This document shows, one piece after another, positions 13,301 through 26,373 of a stretch of 64,000 nt of DNA. Numbering within the stretch: the stretch's first letter is position 1; every line of letters begins with the position of its first letter. Both the position numbers and the translations under genes were made by a program. The notes beneath the pieces were generated by a model, which was not told the origin of the DNA, searched no databases, and worked only from the letters and a program-made list of their open reading frames with translations. Source of the DNA: Silurus meridionalis (Eukaryota; Chordata; Actinopteri; Siluriformes; Siluridae); contig NC_060893.1 of the NCBI RefSeq assembly GCF_014805685.1, forward strand, positions 9,398,773-9,462,772. The letters are read 5' to 3'.

Positions 13301-15418
13301 TCTTAAGATCATACTCTGCCTCAACATTTTGTACTTTCTTTTCCAGGCCCTGGCATTGTGTCTCAAGCTCCATCTTTTCATATTCCAAAATTTTCTGTAA
13401 TTCTCTACATACATGATAAAGGTAGAGAATCCCAGAGTTAAAATATACTATCAATTCAGTTACACATTTGTCTTTTTGTTAATAAACATAATTTAGATGC
13501 CAGACCAAAACTCACTGGAGCTGACAGCATCTCTCCCTTAGGTCTCGTAACTCTTTCTGATCTCCCTGGTCAAACACGTCCATCAGCTCCTCCTTCTCTT
13601 CAATCAGCTGCAAACGCTCAGTTTCCAGGGCAGCTATCTGATTCATTTGGATCAATTTCTCTGCTTCCAGTTCATGAAGCTTCTGTAGTGTTTCCTGAAG
13701 CCTCTCTGTGGCTGTGGCCAGGCTGGCTGAAAGTTTCTCTTGCATCTGCACAAAAGACAGAACAACGCTTAAACAATATGTCAGAGCATAAAATGTTTAG
13801 AGAAAAATCTTCCTAAACATAAAATGATATTCAAGATTATGTAAACTGAGCTGTATTTTACACTGTCAGAGGAATAATACAATTATATAATAATAATAAT
13901 GTTATAATCAAATCAAAGTCTTTAATTTGGCTTATTGCTGACGTAAAATTTGATACTAAAGATTTGACCCATTTACCCTCTTTGCTTTTAGCTAAATTAA
14001 AAAGCTTAATTTTTCCTGCATTTTTTTCATCCAGGGCCTTTGAAAAAAAAAATCTAAAACAATTTATTAATATTTTTCTGAAATTCTAAAATTCAAAGTA
14101 CATGAAATTCCCTAATCAATCCTCACATTTTACCAGAATAAATTTAATTGAGCTACTCAACAATATGGCACAGCGTGACTCTCTAACAGCAGCAGTGAGA
14201 GAATACAGTGTTTGAAATTCTGACCTCTTTGCCTAAGTGCATTTCCTCTTTCATTAATAAGATACTCTGCTGTTGTTGACTGGCCTGGCTCTTGGCCTGA
14301 GTCAGCTCAGAGTGGAGATCACACACCTGCTGGGTAAAGCCCTCTCTGCCCAGCTGGGATCTTTGCAGCTCTAGATCCAAACTTTGCACTCTTTGGTGCA
14401 GTTCAGTTTTCTCCTATATAGATAAAATACCAGGAAAAGAACACTATAATTATAGCTTTTACCTACATAGGGAAATAACAGCAAATGAAGACAGTTGAAT
14501 GTCACAGAATGTCCTTGTCTTAGTAAGTAGGAATAAATAATACAGAATATTTAAGCAGCAACATAATGTGCCTAAAAGATCTAAAGTACCTGCACAAGGC
14601 GATCTTTTTCAGCTAAAGCACTGGAGAGCTTGGACTTCAGGTCCTCTATGTTATCCTCCAATCGCAATATTTTTGTGGTAAGCAGTTCATTTTCCTGTGG
14701 AGTATTTTGGAATCCAGAGAGCAATGTGAGTGTCAAGGTAGATAATTCATGGACCTATTTTCTTGTATTTTAAATCTCTCACCAGTTCAAGTTGGCCATG
14801 GCGACTGCTGGTCTCACTGAGCTGGTCCTGCAAATCAGTCTGTGCCTCCAAGGACATACCAAACTTCTGCTTCAGCTCTTCCATCTGATTCAATATCTTC
14901 TGTTTATCCTAAAATGCAAACCAAAGAAAAGGGGAAAATAGTTGTCTGTTAAGTTGTAGTTTTAGGATTATATTTAAACAGTAAGAGTGAAACTGACTGA
15001 CCTTTTTATAGAATTGAAGTTGTGTTAAAGCATGGTCCTTTTCAGCCTCTAGGGTTGTGGCCCTCTCTTTTACCTCTCTGAGGGCTTCTTCAAGCCTCTT
15101 GATTTCCCTCGCAGCTATTTTCTGTCCCTGTCAACATCAGCATTTTACATAATTCAAATTCAGGAGCATAATAAAATTTCATAAATCACCAATATCTATA
15201 AGATCCTATCTATTTTTTTCTTTTTAATAAATCTTTGCTCATTTCAATGACACATGCAGAGTCTACCTCTCTGACAAATTCGTTTTTTGTTTCAGGCATG
15301 GTCCTGCCTAGGTGGGGCTTTGAATTTGATGCTTGATTTTGATTATTGCTCTTGTTCTCAAGGCTAGATTTCATGTTTAAAATTTCCATCTCCAGCTGCA
15401 GCACCCTTTATAGAATAA

Positions 15419-15486
<68 letters not shown>

Positions 15487-17140
15487 TATTCAGATCCAGT
15501 GGCTAACACAATGGATAATTTATGAAATGCCTATAAATTGTCACAAATGTATTATGATCCACATATTCACTTGTCCTGCAGATCTGAACTCTCAGTGTGA
15601 CTTTGCTCAGTTGCTTCTTTCTTCTCCTCAACAACACTTAATGCCTTTGCCAGCTGCTGTGAGAGAACAACCAAAAACAAATAAGTAGCCATAGAAATGA
15701 AAAAGATTTAAAACACACACCTAATACTAATACTTACTTTCCACCTTATTAAAAAATACACCTTATATCTAGGCTCTGATAAACTCCATTATATTTCCAA
15801 TAAAACTATATACTTTAGACCCAGTTACAAAAAAGTATAAAATATATCATTTAAAAGATAATAGATAAAACCAACCTTCAATTGACTGTTTTAAATAAAA
15901 GTCACTTTCTAATAAACCAACACAGTAAATGTTTCAACTATAATAGAATTAGTTAAATCTCTGTAAAAAGTAAAAAATGTATTCTTAACATTATTCTTAC
16001 CTAAAAAAAGTACAAATTTGTAAAGGAAACATCAACATTTCTGTTATATAAATGCAACTTAATTTCCTTTTCTTTGACTGGCTTCAAGCTTTTTAATTGC
16101 AACCCTATTTTAATCTGATAAAAGCCCAACCTTATGCTTGAGCTCCAGAAGCTGGGCACTGCTCTGGCTCTGCTCAAGCTGGGTCTCTTTGGCTTTTAGC
16201 AGGTCTGTTTGTATGTCCAGATGGTTGTGAACTTCCCGAAGTCTGTGGATGAGCTCTGTCCTCTTCATTCTGCTGTCGTCTAGTGCACTTCTCAGCTCAA
16301 ATTCAGAATGAGACCCGGGTGCTCCGTCCGGTGCCAGACGTGAGGCAGACTGACATCTTTGTCTGGCAGCTGATTCGCTGTGTTTCATCCCATATTTACG
16401 GCCAATGGAGCTAATACACAAAGGATGAATTAACACAACATCAGTATGTGAATTAGTCTTAGAGTAAAAGCAAATATAAAAACACAGAATATAGGCCACT
16501 TTGCTTTATATAACTGTGGAAAAAATTATCAAATGAAATCAAATCTTCTGACCTGGTGCTGATTTTAGAACTGTGATCTGATCGAGGCACATCGACACAA
16601 CTTAAAGCTGAGGACTGAAAACAACCGGACATAGTTAGAGACTACCAATATGTGAGTATAAACAGAAATGAGAAATATTTTACAGATTGTATTTATGTGA
16701 TTATAAGTTATATTTGTTATTATAAATATGCTATACAAAAAAATTATTAAAAGAGGGTTTCAACATATTAAATATGATAAGATATAATTTATTGACTCAC
16801 AATCTTAAAAAATACAGAAGTCACAGACATAACCTTATAATTCCCAAAAAAGTGTTGGGGAGTGTTATACATGGTTATCAATTTACTTTTCACTATTTTT
16901 TTTTTTTTTTAGAATACTTATCTATACTAACATTTCTAGTTATTTTTTTAGAGGTCTGGGTGTTCATTCATCACTTACCCGTGATTTAAAGAGGGACTTT
17001 TCCCACAAGTCAAACTCAGACAGCAAGAGAGATTTTGAAGATCTGAAAGAGTTCCTTAGTTCCTGAGATCCCAAACCAGAATCCCATTCCCAGTCATTTC
17101 TGTCTGATGTGCATCTGTTGTCACTGATCCAGCTGGCCAT
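10358..17140 (-). CDS. Unidentified 881-residue coiled-coil protein, 21 exons
   Basis: Product not recognised. Exons in order: 16979-17140, 16553-16614, 16131-16410, 15571-15656, 15267-15405, 15002-15127, 14783-14908, 14590-14694, 14225-14413, 13516-13745, 13137-13404, 12922-12989, 12541-12604, 12294-12401, 12071-12202, 11717-11790, 11199-11283, 11023-11089, 10842-10924, 10664-10765, 10358-10447. All have GT-AG borders and compatible phases, giving 881 residues. The start is the ATG at 17140 (MASWISDNRC). The first 100 residues are Ser-, Asp- and Trp-rich and probably disordered. From about residue 120 to 800 the chain is Glu/Lys/Gln/Leu-rich with heptad-like spacing, for example LHELEAEKL and LKKVLDML. 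The C-terminus is LKSLFKGREQ followed by a short basic tail. There is no membrane segment or enzyme motif. A cytoskeletal, centrosomal or Golgi scaffold role is only a guess. Confidence 0.85.
15420..15484. repeat. (CA)n microsatellite
   Basis: About 31 CA units in the intron just upstream of the fifth coding exon of the coiled-coil gene. Confidence 0.95.
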
Positions 17141-17447
17141 ATTTACAAGTGACCTGTATCAATGCAAGAAGTACTGTTTTAGTCTGGGCTGAAGGTTTGC
17201 AGCGAGCTGTTTAAAGAGAGCTAGCTGTTGCTGTTACTGCTGATGGAAATTGTGTTGCTTGATTTTTCCAAGAACATCGCTGCCCTACCCTCAGTCAGTA
17301 ATATTTCACACAGGCTGGAGAGTTCTTACACCTGCTATGCACAGTAACAACTGTAACACAATACTTTGTATTCATGCTTCAAGCTGAGCAACTATAAAAT
17401 ATTATATTCATTCAACCTATGGATGATGACGACAACAACAACAACAA

Positions 17448-17490
<43 letters not shown>

Positions 17491-18442
17491 CTATTTTCTC
17501 ATATAAAAATATGAACACTCTTGTTCAGAAGGTTAATATTTACCATTGTAATCTTACATGCAGTTGCTTTTCGGGTCGTTTCTTTTCTTCCTCCCTATCA
17601 ATCACAGCTTATGTCTCCATGAACTGTTTATTCTTCAAGCAGCCTGTTGAAACTGTGGCCTTGATAGCACGTCTCCATGGTGACGGTAGCGTGCAGAACA
17701 AAGCATGTGTTCAGCCTCTCTCCTCTATGAATGATCAGCTCAACAGTTTGGCAGACCACGTAAGTGCAATCTCTGTGTCACCAATCCTTAAACCCTCTCA
17801 TGTTTTGTGCTTACTAAATTTAGTCAGTGGTTCAGTTCCAGAACCAATTTCATATGACATTGTTAATTTTTTTTTATTAATGTAAGTAAATGGGAGAAAA
17901 AAATAGGCTTAGTTTGAATAACTTAGGCCCAAAAGTCAAGTAAAGAAAAAATGATGTTGTACCAATTTACACCATGGGCATTTAGATAACATACATCTAA
18001 CAAGGTAGGAGCAAGCTGATTTTCTGACTAATAAATCGAGGCGTATAGCAAAACTGTGCAACTTGAAATTAACCTTTTGATCCAAAACAGGAATCTTTTT
18101 GTCCTACGTTGTCTAGTCAAACTTGTCTTGGGTGTCCATATTTTTAATAGACAGACAGATAGACAGACATACAGACAGACAGACAAACTGTAATAATTTG
18201 AAAGAGTATTAGGTATTAGCTATTATATTGCTGAGAATGGTGAACTCAAAATTCACTTACCTATTGAAAATAAACTTGATCACAGCATACACCATATAGA
18301 AATTGACTAATTAAGCTATTCAATTTGCAAAAGCATAGTTTGACATAATCTGACATTAGCTTTTTTCAGGTCCTATGGTTTTCTCCACATTTGAAAAAAT
18401 GCAGGTGGGCAGACTGGCTGCAATAACTTGCTCTAAAGTGTG

Positions 18443-18503
<61 letters not shown>

Positions 18504-19287
18504 TGTGTCTGTGTGTTAGTCTCGATTGGTCTAAATTGCACCCAAGGTTACCAGAATAGGCTTTGGGCTCCACTGTGACCAGAATTAAGAACTTACTAAA
18601 TACCGGTGGATAAATGAATGAAGGTTACCAGCATAACTACAATACTATTGTGCAAAAGTTAGTTCTACCACTGGTCCACTAACTTTATTGGAGAAGCTGT
18701 GTTCCCAGAGTGCTTGTATTTATATAACTGCACTGGGATGTTTGAGTTTGTTAAACACTGCTTATCTAAGTTCACTATGTACAATTCCAATAATAACAGT
18801 ACATTGTCTGCTACATTGAAACTGTTACAGGTACAGTAAAGTTTGAGACATCATTAAAATCCGATTATGAAAAGGAAGTGTAAACAAATATACAATCAAA
18901 TACTAACACCCAGGGGAGCATGGGTAAAATTAAACAGGTGTTAAAGTAGATAAATAGATTATTTCTATAACTGGAGGTAGACAAATTATTAGAGTAACTC
19001 AAGAAAAATTTATTTTATTTTACCCAGCATTTCAGTGTAATTCCTGGCAAACAAAATCTTTAATTACAAACTCTACATTCACAGTTCCAAACATTCATAA
19101 GATTTTTCTTTGCTTTATAAAAGAATATGAACAATATCTTACTTTACTGAAATTGTCAAAGAAGAAAAAAACTTTGCATCGTTTGTAATCTTTCTTGTTT
19201 TGTAAGCTCTTATTCTCTGTTTATTATGTGCATTAATATACTGGATTTAAGAATAAAAAATAAAAAAATACTATCAAATCCAGCAGG
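17141..19287. other. Intergenic, divergent promoter region
   Basis: Separates the coiled-coil gene (leftward) from ETFBKMT (rightward), so it should hold both promoters. The first 180 bases are probably 5'UTR or first-exon sequence of the coiled-coil gene. Simple repeats: (AAT)n at about 17448-17488, (GACA/GATA)-like at 18150-18183 and (GT)n at 18447-18505. The 124-codon frame at 17511-17885 has no recognisable domain and is not called. Confidence 0.5.
18447..18505. repeat. (GT)n microsatellite
   Basis: Nearly pure GT tract of about 60 bases, with variant GTCTGT units at the right end. Confidence 0.95.
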
Positions 19288-19301
19288 CCACTAGGTGGCG
19301 G
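19288..19301 (+). promoter_or_regulatory. Match to the CTCF core motif upstream of ETFBKMT
   Basis: ccactaggtggcgg fits the vertebrate CTCF core consensus at every core base. It lies about 120-230 bp upstream of the candidate ETFBKMT start codons. It sits beside a GAAGAAG-rich stretch that may be a repeat fragment, so it could have arrived with a repeat. This is a sequence match only. Confidence 0.4.
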
Positions 19302-19513
19302 TAAAACAATAAATTCGTGAGCCTACTACCACATCAAAGAAGTAGTAGAGGACGAAGAAGAAGCAGAGAATTAAAAATAATAATAATAATAATAATATTG
19401 GCGCATGCGTGAACACGTCTTTGCCCTTGTTTTTACACCGTTCAGCAGACACATGGTATCCTATCGATTACTTCCGACGACGGTGTTCGGGCGTTAGACA
19501 GCTGTTTGTCGAT

Positions 19514-20574
19514 ATGAACCGAGGATTGCTTATATGCTTACGTGGCAAAGACTTGCTGAGAAAATCCACTCGGGCGGTTCAACATAAAATCATTCGCCAC
19601 TACAACTGTGAAGCAGAAAGTGAAATAAAGCGGTTTATTGCAGAAAATACTGAGATAGTCAGAGATCAAAGTTTAACACCAGAGATCTCTTTAAGACTAT
19701 TTACAGTGAAATGTCGCTTCTGGACGGAGAGACCAGAGCTCTGGCCATTTCCTGATCCCTTTTGGGCAATATACTGGCCTGGGGGACAGGCACTGGCCAG
19801 GTAATGGCACTGGGCTTTTTTAATTTTTTTACCCACAAAATCATACAAATTGACTTATAAATACTTTTTATATATACAGCTCATGTTGCAGGGCAGTGAT
19901 AGATTGCATTGTGATTAAAAGTGTTCAAATTTATTTATAAAATAAAATACATTTTCACTTTTTTATTGATATTTTAGGCATCTTCTAAACAACCCAGAGC
20001 TGTCTGCAGGTAGAAAAGTGTTGGATCTGGGATGTGGCTGCGGTGCATCTGCTATTGCTGCTAAACTTAGTGGGGCTGCTCATGTTGTAGCCAATGACAC
20101 TGATCCAGGTGAGTTATTTTGCCAATTACAGAAAAATTAATTTTGAATATCTAATTCTCTCTAAATCTTAAATACCAAATAATGCGTTTTATAGAGCTGA
20201 CCCATCATTACTGCTGTCTTGTAGTTGCTGCTATTGCCACAAAGATGAACTGTGAGCTGAATGGTTTAGAGCCTTTGCCCTGCGTGACTGAGAACCTGAT
20301 TGGATCAGAACCTGAGAACTGGGACCTCATTTTACTGGGAGACATGTTCTATGAGGAGACACTTATCGACAGCTTACATAATTGGCTGAACAAATGTGTA
20401 AAACTGCAGAGAACACAGATCCTTATTGGAGACCCAGGAAGAGCTCAGTTTGAGAGCCATGAAATCAAGAAACTGTTGTATGAAGAGGCTCAGTTTGATT
20501 TACCAGACTCAGTTCGGGAGGAAAATTATGGACTTACAAATAGCACAGTGTGGAGCTACAGACCTGAAAACTAG
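19514..20574 (+). CDS. etfbkmt: Electron transfer flavoprotein beta-subunit lysine methyltransferase
   Basis: Mitochondrial seven-beta-strand SAM-dependent methyltransferase (METTL20) that methylates lysines of ETF-beta and lowers electron transfer from acyl-CoA dehydrogenases. Exons: 19514-19800, 19978-20108 and 20225-20574, in frame, 255 residues; the human protein is about 262. Landmarks in order: SLTPEISLRL, the conserved WPFPDPFWAIYWPGGQALAR block, SAM motif I VLDLGCGCGASAIAAK, the acidic loop NDTDP, LLGDMFYEE after strand 4, and the C-terminal LTNSTVWSY. The ATG at 19514 is preferred because it opens an Arg/Leu-rich, acid-poor leader suited to a mitochondrial presequence. An upstream in-frame ATG at 19409 would add 35 residues. 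It converges on AMN1, the same neighbour as in human. Confidence 0.95.
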
Positions 20575-22499
20575 TTGAGTTTAAATTAAAATAAAAATAT
20601 CTGTATATTACTATCTAATCCTTTAAAGTAATGTAATAAGAATTTTATTATATTATTATATTATTTTTGGAAAGCAGTTTGTAAAATGTTCACTATTTCT
20701 TGTATGAATGAAGTTCTTTTCTGCAAGAGTGCTTTCTGTAAAACTGCACTTGAGTTCCTTCAAGAAATTGGTAGAGTAAGAGCCATTAAAATAAATAAAA
20801 TAAAAAATCATTCTTTAATTTGGAGAAGATGCAATACTCTCCCTCCTATCAGCTCCCACCTGATATCTTACCTTTATTTCCCCCTCGTTCACATGGCTTT
20901 TCCCCCCCTTATTTCATTTTTAAATATTTGTTAAACATAACCCTGTTCATTGATTGGCTATGTTGCAAGACTTTGTACTGTAGTGACACAGTAGCCCTAC
21001 AATAACCCAAGCTAGCTCAAATATTTAACCATAAAATACATTTAAAAATGACCTTATAAGACAAAATAAATAAATCAGCCAGATTCATGAAGACCGGAGG
21101 AGGAGGCGTTTAGTTTATAACAGTTAACAGTCAAGCAAAACAGCTGGTACCAGGAATACAAGTACCATAAACATGTGACTTGTATCAAGGTTTCACTGGT
21201 TACAGTATCCGTTCATACATTTCATTGTATTAAATTTGCATGTACAATTGAAACACCAAACAAGTGGGTCCTTTTGAGAACGAGGAGAAACGGTGAAAGA
21301 GAGCTAAACGTGTAATTTAGAGTAAAGGTCAACATAAATGCACATATTGGACCAGGGAACAAGCACACACATGCACACACTAAAATAAAGATTAGTTCCC
21401 TTGTAAACATGGCCATCTGAAGATAATGTAGATAATAAGATAATGAAAAACTTGGCCATAATGTGAGTGTGCATGCAGAAACTGGTTTCCAGGATCTATA
21501 ACGGAAGTTAAATGACTGAGTATACATGTGGAACACCAAGAACTTGTGAGATAATGGAAACTTTATGTAGTGCAGATGCATGCACTAAATTGTAACTGGT
21601 AGAAGGAAGAGAGAGGAACATGCCTGAAATGTATATAAAGAAATTCTTTTGAGCTAGCCTGGGTTAATGCATGGTATAGTATAGATTTTCCTGTATCATG
21701 CATGTTCCTCTTATCAACTGTTAGCCAAATACATGTTACCCCTTTTGTTTATATCCAATCACAATTTCACACATGTATTCTGGTTATTTAAGTTTCTATT
21801 ATCTCCAGTTGGCCTTGGGCCAGTCCTGTGTTTGTGTGTATGCACGTCCCCAGTCTCTGCTTTTGGTGCAACTGTCTCTGTGCCTTCTTATTTCTGCATA
21901 GCCATTACTTCCGCCTTTTTCCTTCATTTTTGACCACTTTGGGTCTGTTCCTAGGTGATATTAATCCACCTTATGTTAAGCATTTTTATATTATTCCAAC
22001 TTTCCAACATCATATAAGAAATGTATTTATACTGAATGTCAGGTCATAACTATATTTTAAACACAAGTTTGAACCAAAAACAGTTTCCAAAACTCTTTCA
22101 CCCACCTTTACAACTTTAGCAATAATTTTATTAGGAAAACCGAATGATAAAAAAATTAAAAGGTGCTCACATCCAAAAGTGCTTTATAAATATATTGTAA
22201 TATAAATTAATATATAAAAAACACAGTATTACTGATATTTTTTATATTCACATCACTGATATTTTTTAATTTTTACTCACACACACCTGTTTCACCTGAG
22301 CTATGGACACTTTCAGCTCAGAACACACACTGTAAACTTGTAGACTAAGAGTGAGTTTAGCAGTGACACCTGCAACTTGTTAAAATTAAACCTGATTTTA
22401 GCATTGTAGTTAATACATGTTTTTTTCCAGTAGATTTTTATACACATTAACAACTTTGTAGATGTACTGCTTCATCTTAAATCGTGTATTAGAATAGAA
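20575..22499. other. Intergenic between convergent ETFBKMT and AMN1
   Basis: Holds the 3'UTRs of both genes. AATAAA-like hexamers occur at about 20585-20595 and 20790-20805 on the plus strand. The short frames at 20686-22049 are T-rich and show no domain. I see no transposon ends here. Confidence 0.5.
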
Positions 22500-24459
22500 T
22501 TAGTACACAGTCCAGGAGATCTGTTTAATCTTTTTTGGCCCGATAAAGTTATGAAGTGCCTCTCTGGATTTATCTAAAATACAAACCAAAGATGAGACAT
22601 ATTTTACTACTGTATTGACAAGAAATAAAAAATATCTTATATCAGGTCATGCATATGATGTATATCAAACAGGACATTACTGTTCAATATCACTGCATTA
22701 ATCAAAGTATAAAAATAGTACAATGAATACCTGTAATGAGGGGACATCCATGAAAATGGAATATTCTGATGTTGGCACAGTTTGAGAGAACAGCAGCCAC
22801 AGCCTTGTCTGTTAAATTGTGGCACCGTACCATCTGTAGTTCCTTTTTGAGATTAAGTGAAATATAAAGTTTGAGCAGAATCAAAGCATCAATATGTCAG
22901 ATAAGTTTTAGAGGTCTTTATACAGTATATGGTTTAGTATGAAGATAGTAAAACTACTACAATACACAGGAAAAAATTAATTTAAAATTAAGTAAATACA
23001 ATGGGGTGTGCTGTTTAATTTGTGAATACACAGTACCTTTAAGCTCTGGCAGCACACTCCAGTCACAAGACCAATGACACCATCGTCAGTGACCTGTCAG
23101 GAGCATGTCAAGTGGTAAAGTTAGAGCTACACAAATATGCCAGGCAAAATCCATAAAAAAAAAAAAAAAAATGTAAAAAAGGAAGCAGCTTTCACTTCAT
23201 GGTGTGACTTCAGGGTCAAATCTCAATTGCCTGAAAAATATCTGCTCCCCACATTGCCCCTCAAACAGTATCACCCAAGATATAAACAGTTACTGATAAA
23301 ACATGGTTCAAGCTTTAGGATGCTGACTGAAAAGTTTAGTTCAATTTCCAGCACTGACCCTCAAGTTAATATATATTGTTGTATTGAATGCTTTCATTAT
23401 GTATCTTAATTAAACCAGTGCTGTCTAAGGTTTCTGACCTCTAACAAATATAGAATAAAAAATATATGTAATAATAGTCTAATTAAACAATTATAATTTT
23501 GACACTGTGTGCATTGATCTCTGAATCACTATTGATGTAATGAAGTAGCACCACTATGATATCACTTGGTATCTTTTTTTTTTTTATTTACTAAAGAGAC
23601 TGCACAAATGTTAACATTAACATGAAGTGGTATCCACAAAAACTTTTTTTAGATGGGCACACAAAAATTTAATATGTCTAAATAATAAACAAAGTACTTC
23701 TAGATCAGGTAACTTACCTCTGTCCCAGCAAAATCGATGCTGTATAGACACCTGCAATTAGCCCCTAGCTCGATCAGGGCTACATCACTGATTGCAGGGC
23801 ATTCACTGAGAGAGATAACCTCTAACCGCTTACAGCTTTGTGCCAGCGCTCGTACACCCGAGTCAGTTACAGCTGCACACCCAGTGAGGTCAACTACCTG
23901 AAGACCCACACAGTGTGAAGCCAAAGCATTCAGACCTAAAACACATTATTATTTATAATAGTAGGAGTATTGCTATTATTATTAGTCTTGAAAGTAATCA
24001 GAAAAATAACCAGAATCTCATAAATAATTCTGCACTAAAGCATACCTTCTGATGTAATGTGCACACATCCTATTAGTATTATAGTCTTTAGATGCTGACA
24101 GTTGATTTGTCTGAGTGCCGAGTCTGAAACCATGCAGTTCTGCAGGGAGAGGGTATGAACTCCAGCATGCAGGAGCTGCAAAAACATATCCTTAGTAACC
24201 CAAATAAAAATGAAAACATTTTTCAAGGATTTTGAACATTTTACTAGCCCTACATCTAAATGAAAAAAACTTGTATGTACCTGAAAAGATTTCACAATCC
24301 AAACTTATCCAAAAGACTATAAATGTATTATTTGATGATGTGATTTATGATATCCCCATGACAATTAGCTGTAAAATTATTTAAAATCTGTACTTCAAAT
24401 CCAGTATTCACCTAGCAATATTGTTACTTTTGAAAGATGTTACAAATCTCCTTACATGC

Positions 24460-24514
<55 letters not shown>

Positions 24515-24708
24515 CATTTTATTTATTTATTTACCTGGCTTATGTTGGAGTCGGTGAGAGTTCCTTTAGTCGTCATTATTCGGAGCAGTTTGTCCTTAAC
24601 TCCACAAGGTAGCGTCCTAATGCACTCAATATAACGGTCTGCATACTGAGCCACACACCTCACGCTCCTGTAGCACAACACACGCACAGATTTTCTGGAA
24701 GGCTGCAC
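22500..24708 (-). CDS. amn1: AMN1 homologue, leucine-rich-repeat protein
   Basis: Vertebrate homologue of yeast Amn1 (antagonist of mitotic exit network), with cysteine-containing F-box-type LRRs. Exons: 24535-24708, 24046-24175, 23718-23935, 23037-23093, 22731-22842 and 22500-22573. They total 765 bases in one frame, 254 residues plus stop; the human protein is 258. An N-terminal helical part with [17 protein letters not shown] is followed by LRRs with the pattern LxxVDLTGCxxVTDxGVxAL and [19 protein letters not shown]. The C-terminus [11 protein letters not shown] matches the family ending. The start at 24708 gives the expected length. A (GATA)n repeat lies just inside intron 1. A Tc1 fragment lies about 260 bp upstream. 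The biochemical role in animals is unclear. Confidence 0.95.
24464..24513. repeat. (GATA)n microsatellite
   Basis: About 12 perfect GATA units in AMN1 intron 1, ending 21 bases from the donor of exon 1. Confidence 0.95.
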
Positions 24709-24964
24709 AAGTAGTTCCGGCTGGTTTAATCACCTTCACAAATGAATGCGCTGCCTATAATCAACTGTAACTATAACATAGAGTTACAGATGCATATAAT
24801 AAAAAAGCACAGGCAGAAAAGAGAGGCGATTCACACACACCACTGTGATAATGATTATTATCATTATTATTAATGATAATAATAATCATCATCATCATCA
24901 TGAGGCCAATGGTGGTCACACCGGATACTGACTGGTTATCAGACCACCCCCGGACACCCCAGTA

Positions 24965-25145
24965 CAGAAAAAACTGCACATTTTAAAGTGGTCTTTTATT
25001 GTGGCCAGCCTAAGGCACACCTGTGCAATAATCATGCTGTCTAATCAGCATCTTGATATGTCACACCTGTGAGGTCGATGGATTACCTCAGCAAAGGAGA
25101 AGTGCTCATTAACACAGATTTAGACAGATTTGTGAACAATATGAT
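24965..25145 (-). mobile_element. Tc1 terminal fragment upstream of AMN1
   Basis: Carries 'ggtcttttattgtggccagc', 'aatcatgctgtctaatcagc' and 'gaagtgctcattaacacag', the same family as the relic at 7305-8250. Only the terminal 180 bases remain. It begins about 260 bp upstream of the AMN1 start codon, so it may lie in the AMN1 promoter. Confidence 0.75.
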
Positions 25146-25556
25146 TGATGTATAAAGTGTGTAGGCGTGTAATCTGTTATATTATATTATATTTTGACAT
25201 AACAAACAGTAAGGTCAATTAAAGATAAATTAACTTACAGGTCTAATAATGAATCCATCCCCCGGCCTGTCCGTTCTTGTCCACACAATTCTGTTAAACA
25301 AAGAAAGAATAAAGTCTTGACTACAAGAATGAAAGATTTAAATATCAATGATTTCTCAGTATATAAAGTAAAATGCAGGTAACACGCATGTCAGTTTGTT
25401 TACATCGGCAGGCAACTAAACTAAGCTTCCGGTATTAACCCTATATTTCAAAATACAGGTTTACCCTTCAAAATCAAAGTATACTGAAGGTTTGTAAACG
25501 GTGAGTCTGTGCATTTCAGATATTTGATTACTTTATTATTAGAGGTATTCTCGATG

Positions 25557-25557
<1 letters not shown>

Positions 25558-25620
<63 letters not shown>
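25558..25620. repeat. (AT)n microsatellite
   Basis: About 30 AT units. Confidence 0.95.
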
Positions 25621-25621
<1 letters not shown>

Positions 25622-26373
25622 AACACAGCTCAGCCAATAAGATTTTAGAACTGAAAAAGTACATGACAATAGAATTTTAATGTTACAAATAATATTGGTT
25701 GTTAATTAACACATGCTGGATGTAAAACCTATAAACACTGCTAAAAGCAAACCAAAAAACGTCTTTAACATTTCATATTCTTATTTTTTTTTTTCCTTTT
25801 TGGACTTGTAAGTCTTGTTTACGACCTTCTTTTCCTAATTTACGTATTTTTCATACAGCCCCATGATTGTTATTATTTCTTAGTTTTTCTTAGAAGCTCT
25901 TCTTTGAAAAACATTTTCTGTTTCTACACATTCTAAGTCTAAAAACATTTAATGTTTTTCCTCACACCTTGTTTAAAACATCTGTGTTTATCGCACCTTG
26001 TCTAAAACATTTCCTGTTTTTCTCTTAATTACCAGAGTACACTTTCTTCATGTACTAATCCCCTGTGTGTTTTTCTCTGTTTCTTTCTCTTCCCCCAATG
26101 TGTTCGATCTCAATTTTACAACGAAGTATATCTCTTTAGTAACTATTACTACATTGAAATTGATTATGCTGAAAATGTATGCAAAAGAAACTTATACTAA
26201 ATAATGCTAAACGATACAAAGCTATATTAATAAGCTATATTAATGCTTAATAATGCTGGCATAAGCTACATTTCTCAAAAGTAGCTTAATAAATTTAAAA
26301 CTGGAGTAATGAAAAATTCTTGCCTTGTTAGAAAGGAGATGTTTTTTGAGCCACAATGGTTTCCAGGATATTC
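25621..26373. other. Intergenic, no gene seen
   Basis: AT-rich sequence with T-rich tracts. The frame at 25998-26204 is low-complexity. Nothing else is supported. Confidence 0.5.

Noticed and set aside
17511..17885. 124-codon plus-strand ORF between the coiled-coil gene and ETFBKMT
   Set aside because: No recognisable motif, no clear splice signals, mixed composition; probably chance.
18356..18541. ORF with a poly-Thr/His tract
   Set aside because: It is a translation of the GT/CA microsatellite.
21222..21581. 119-codon minus-strand ORF between ETFBKMT and AMN1
   Set aside because: Hydrophobic by chance in AT-rich DNA, with no conserved motif; it lies in the convergent 3' flanks.
24464..24513. 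CRISPR-like direct repeats
   Set aside because: Simple GATA microsatellite in vertebrate DNA; no spacers and no prokaryotic context.
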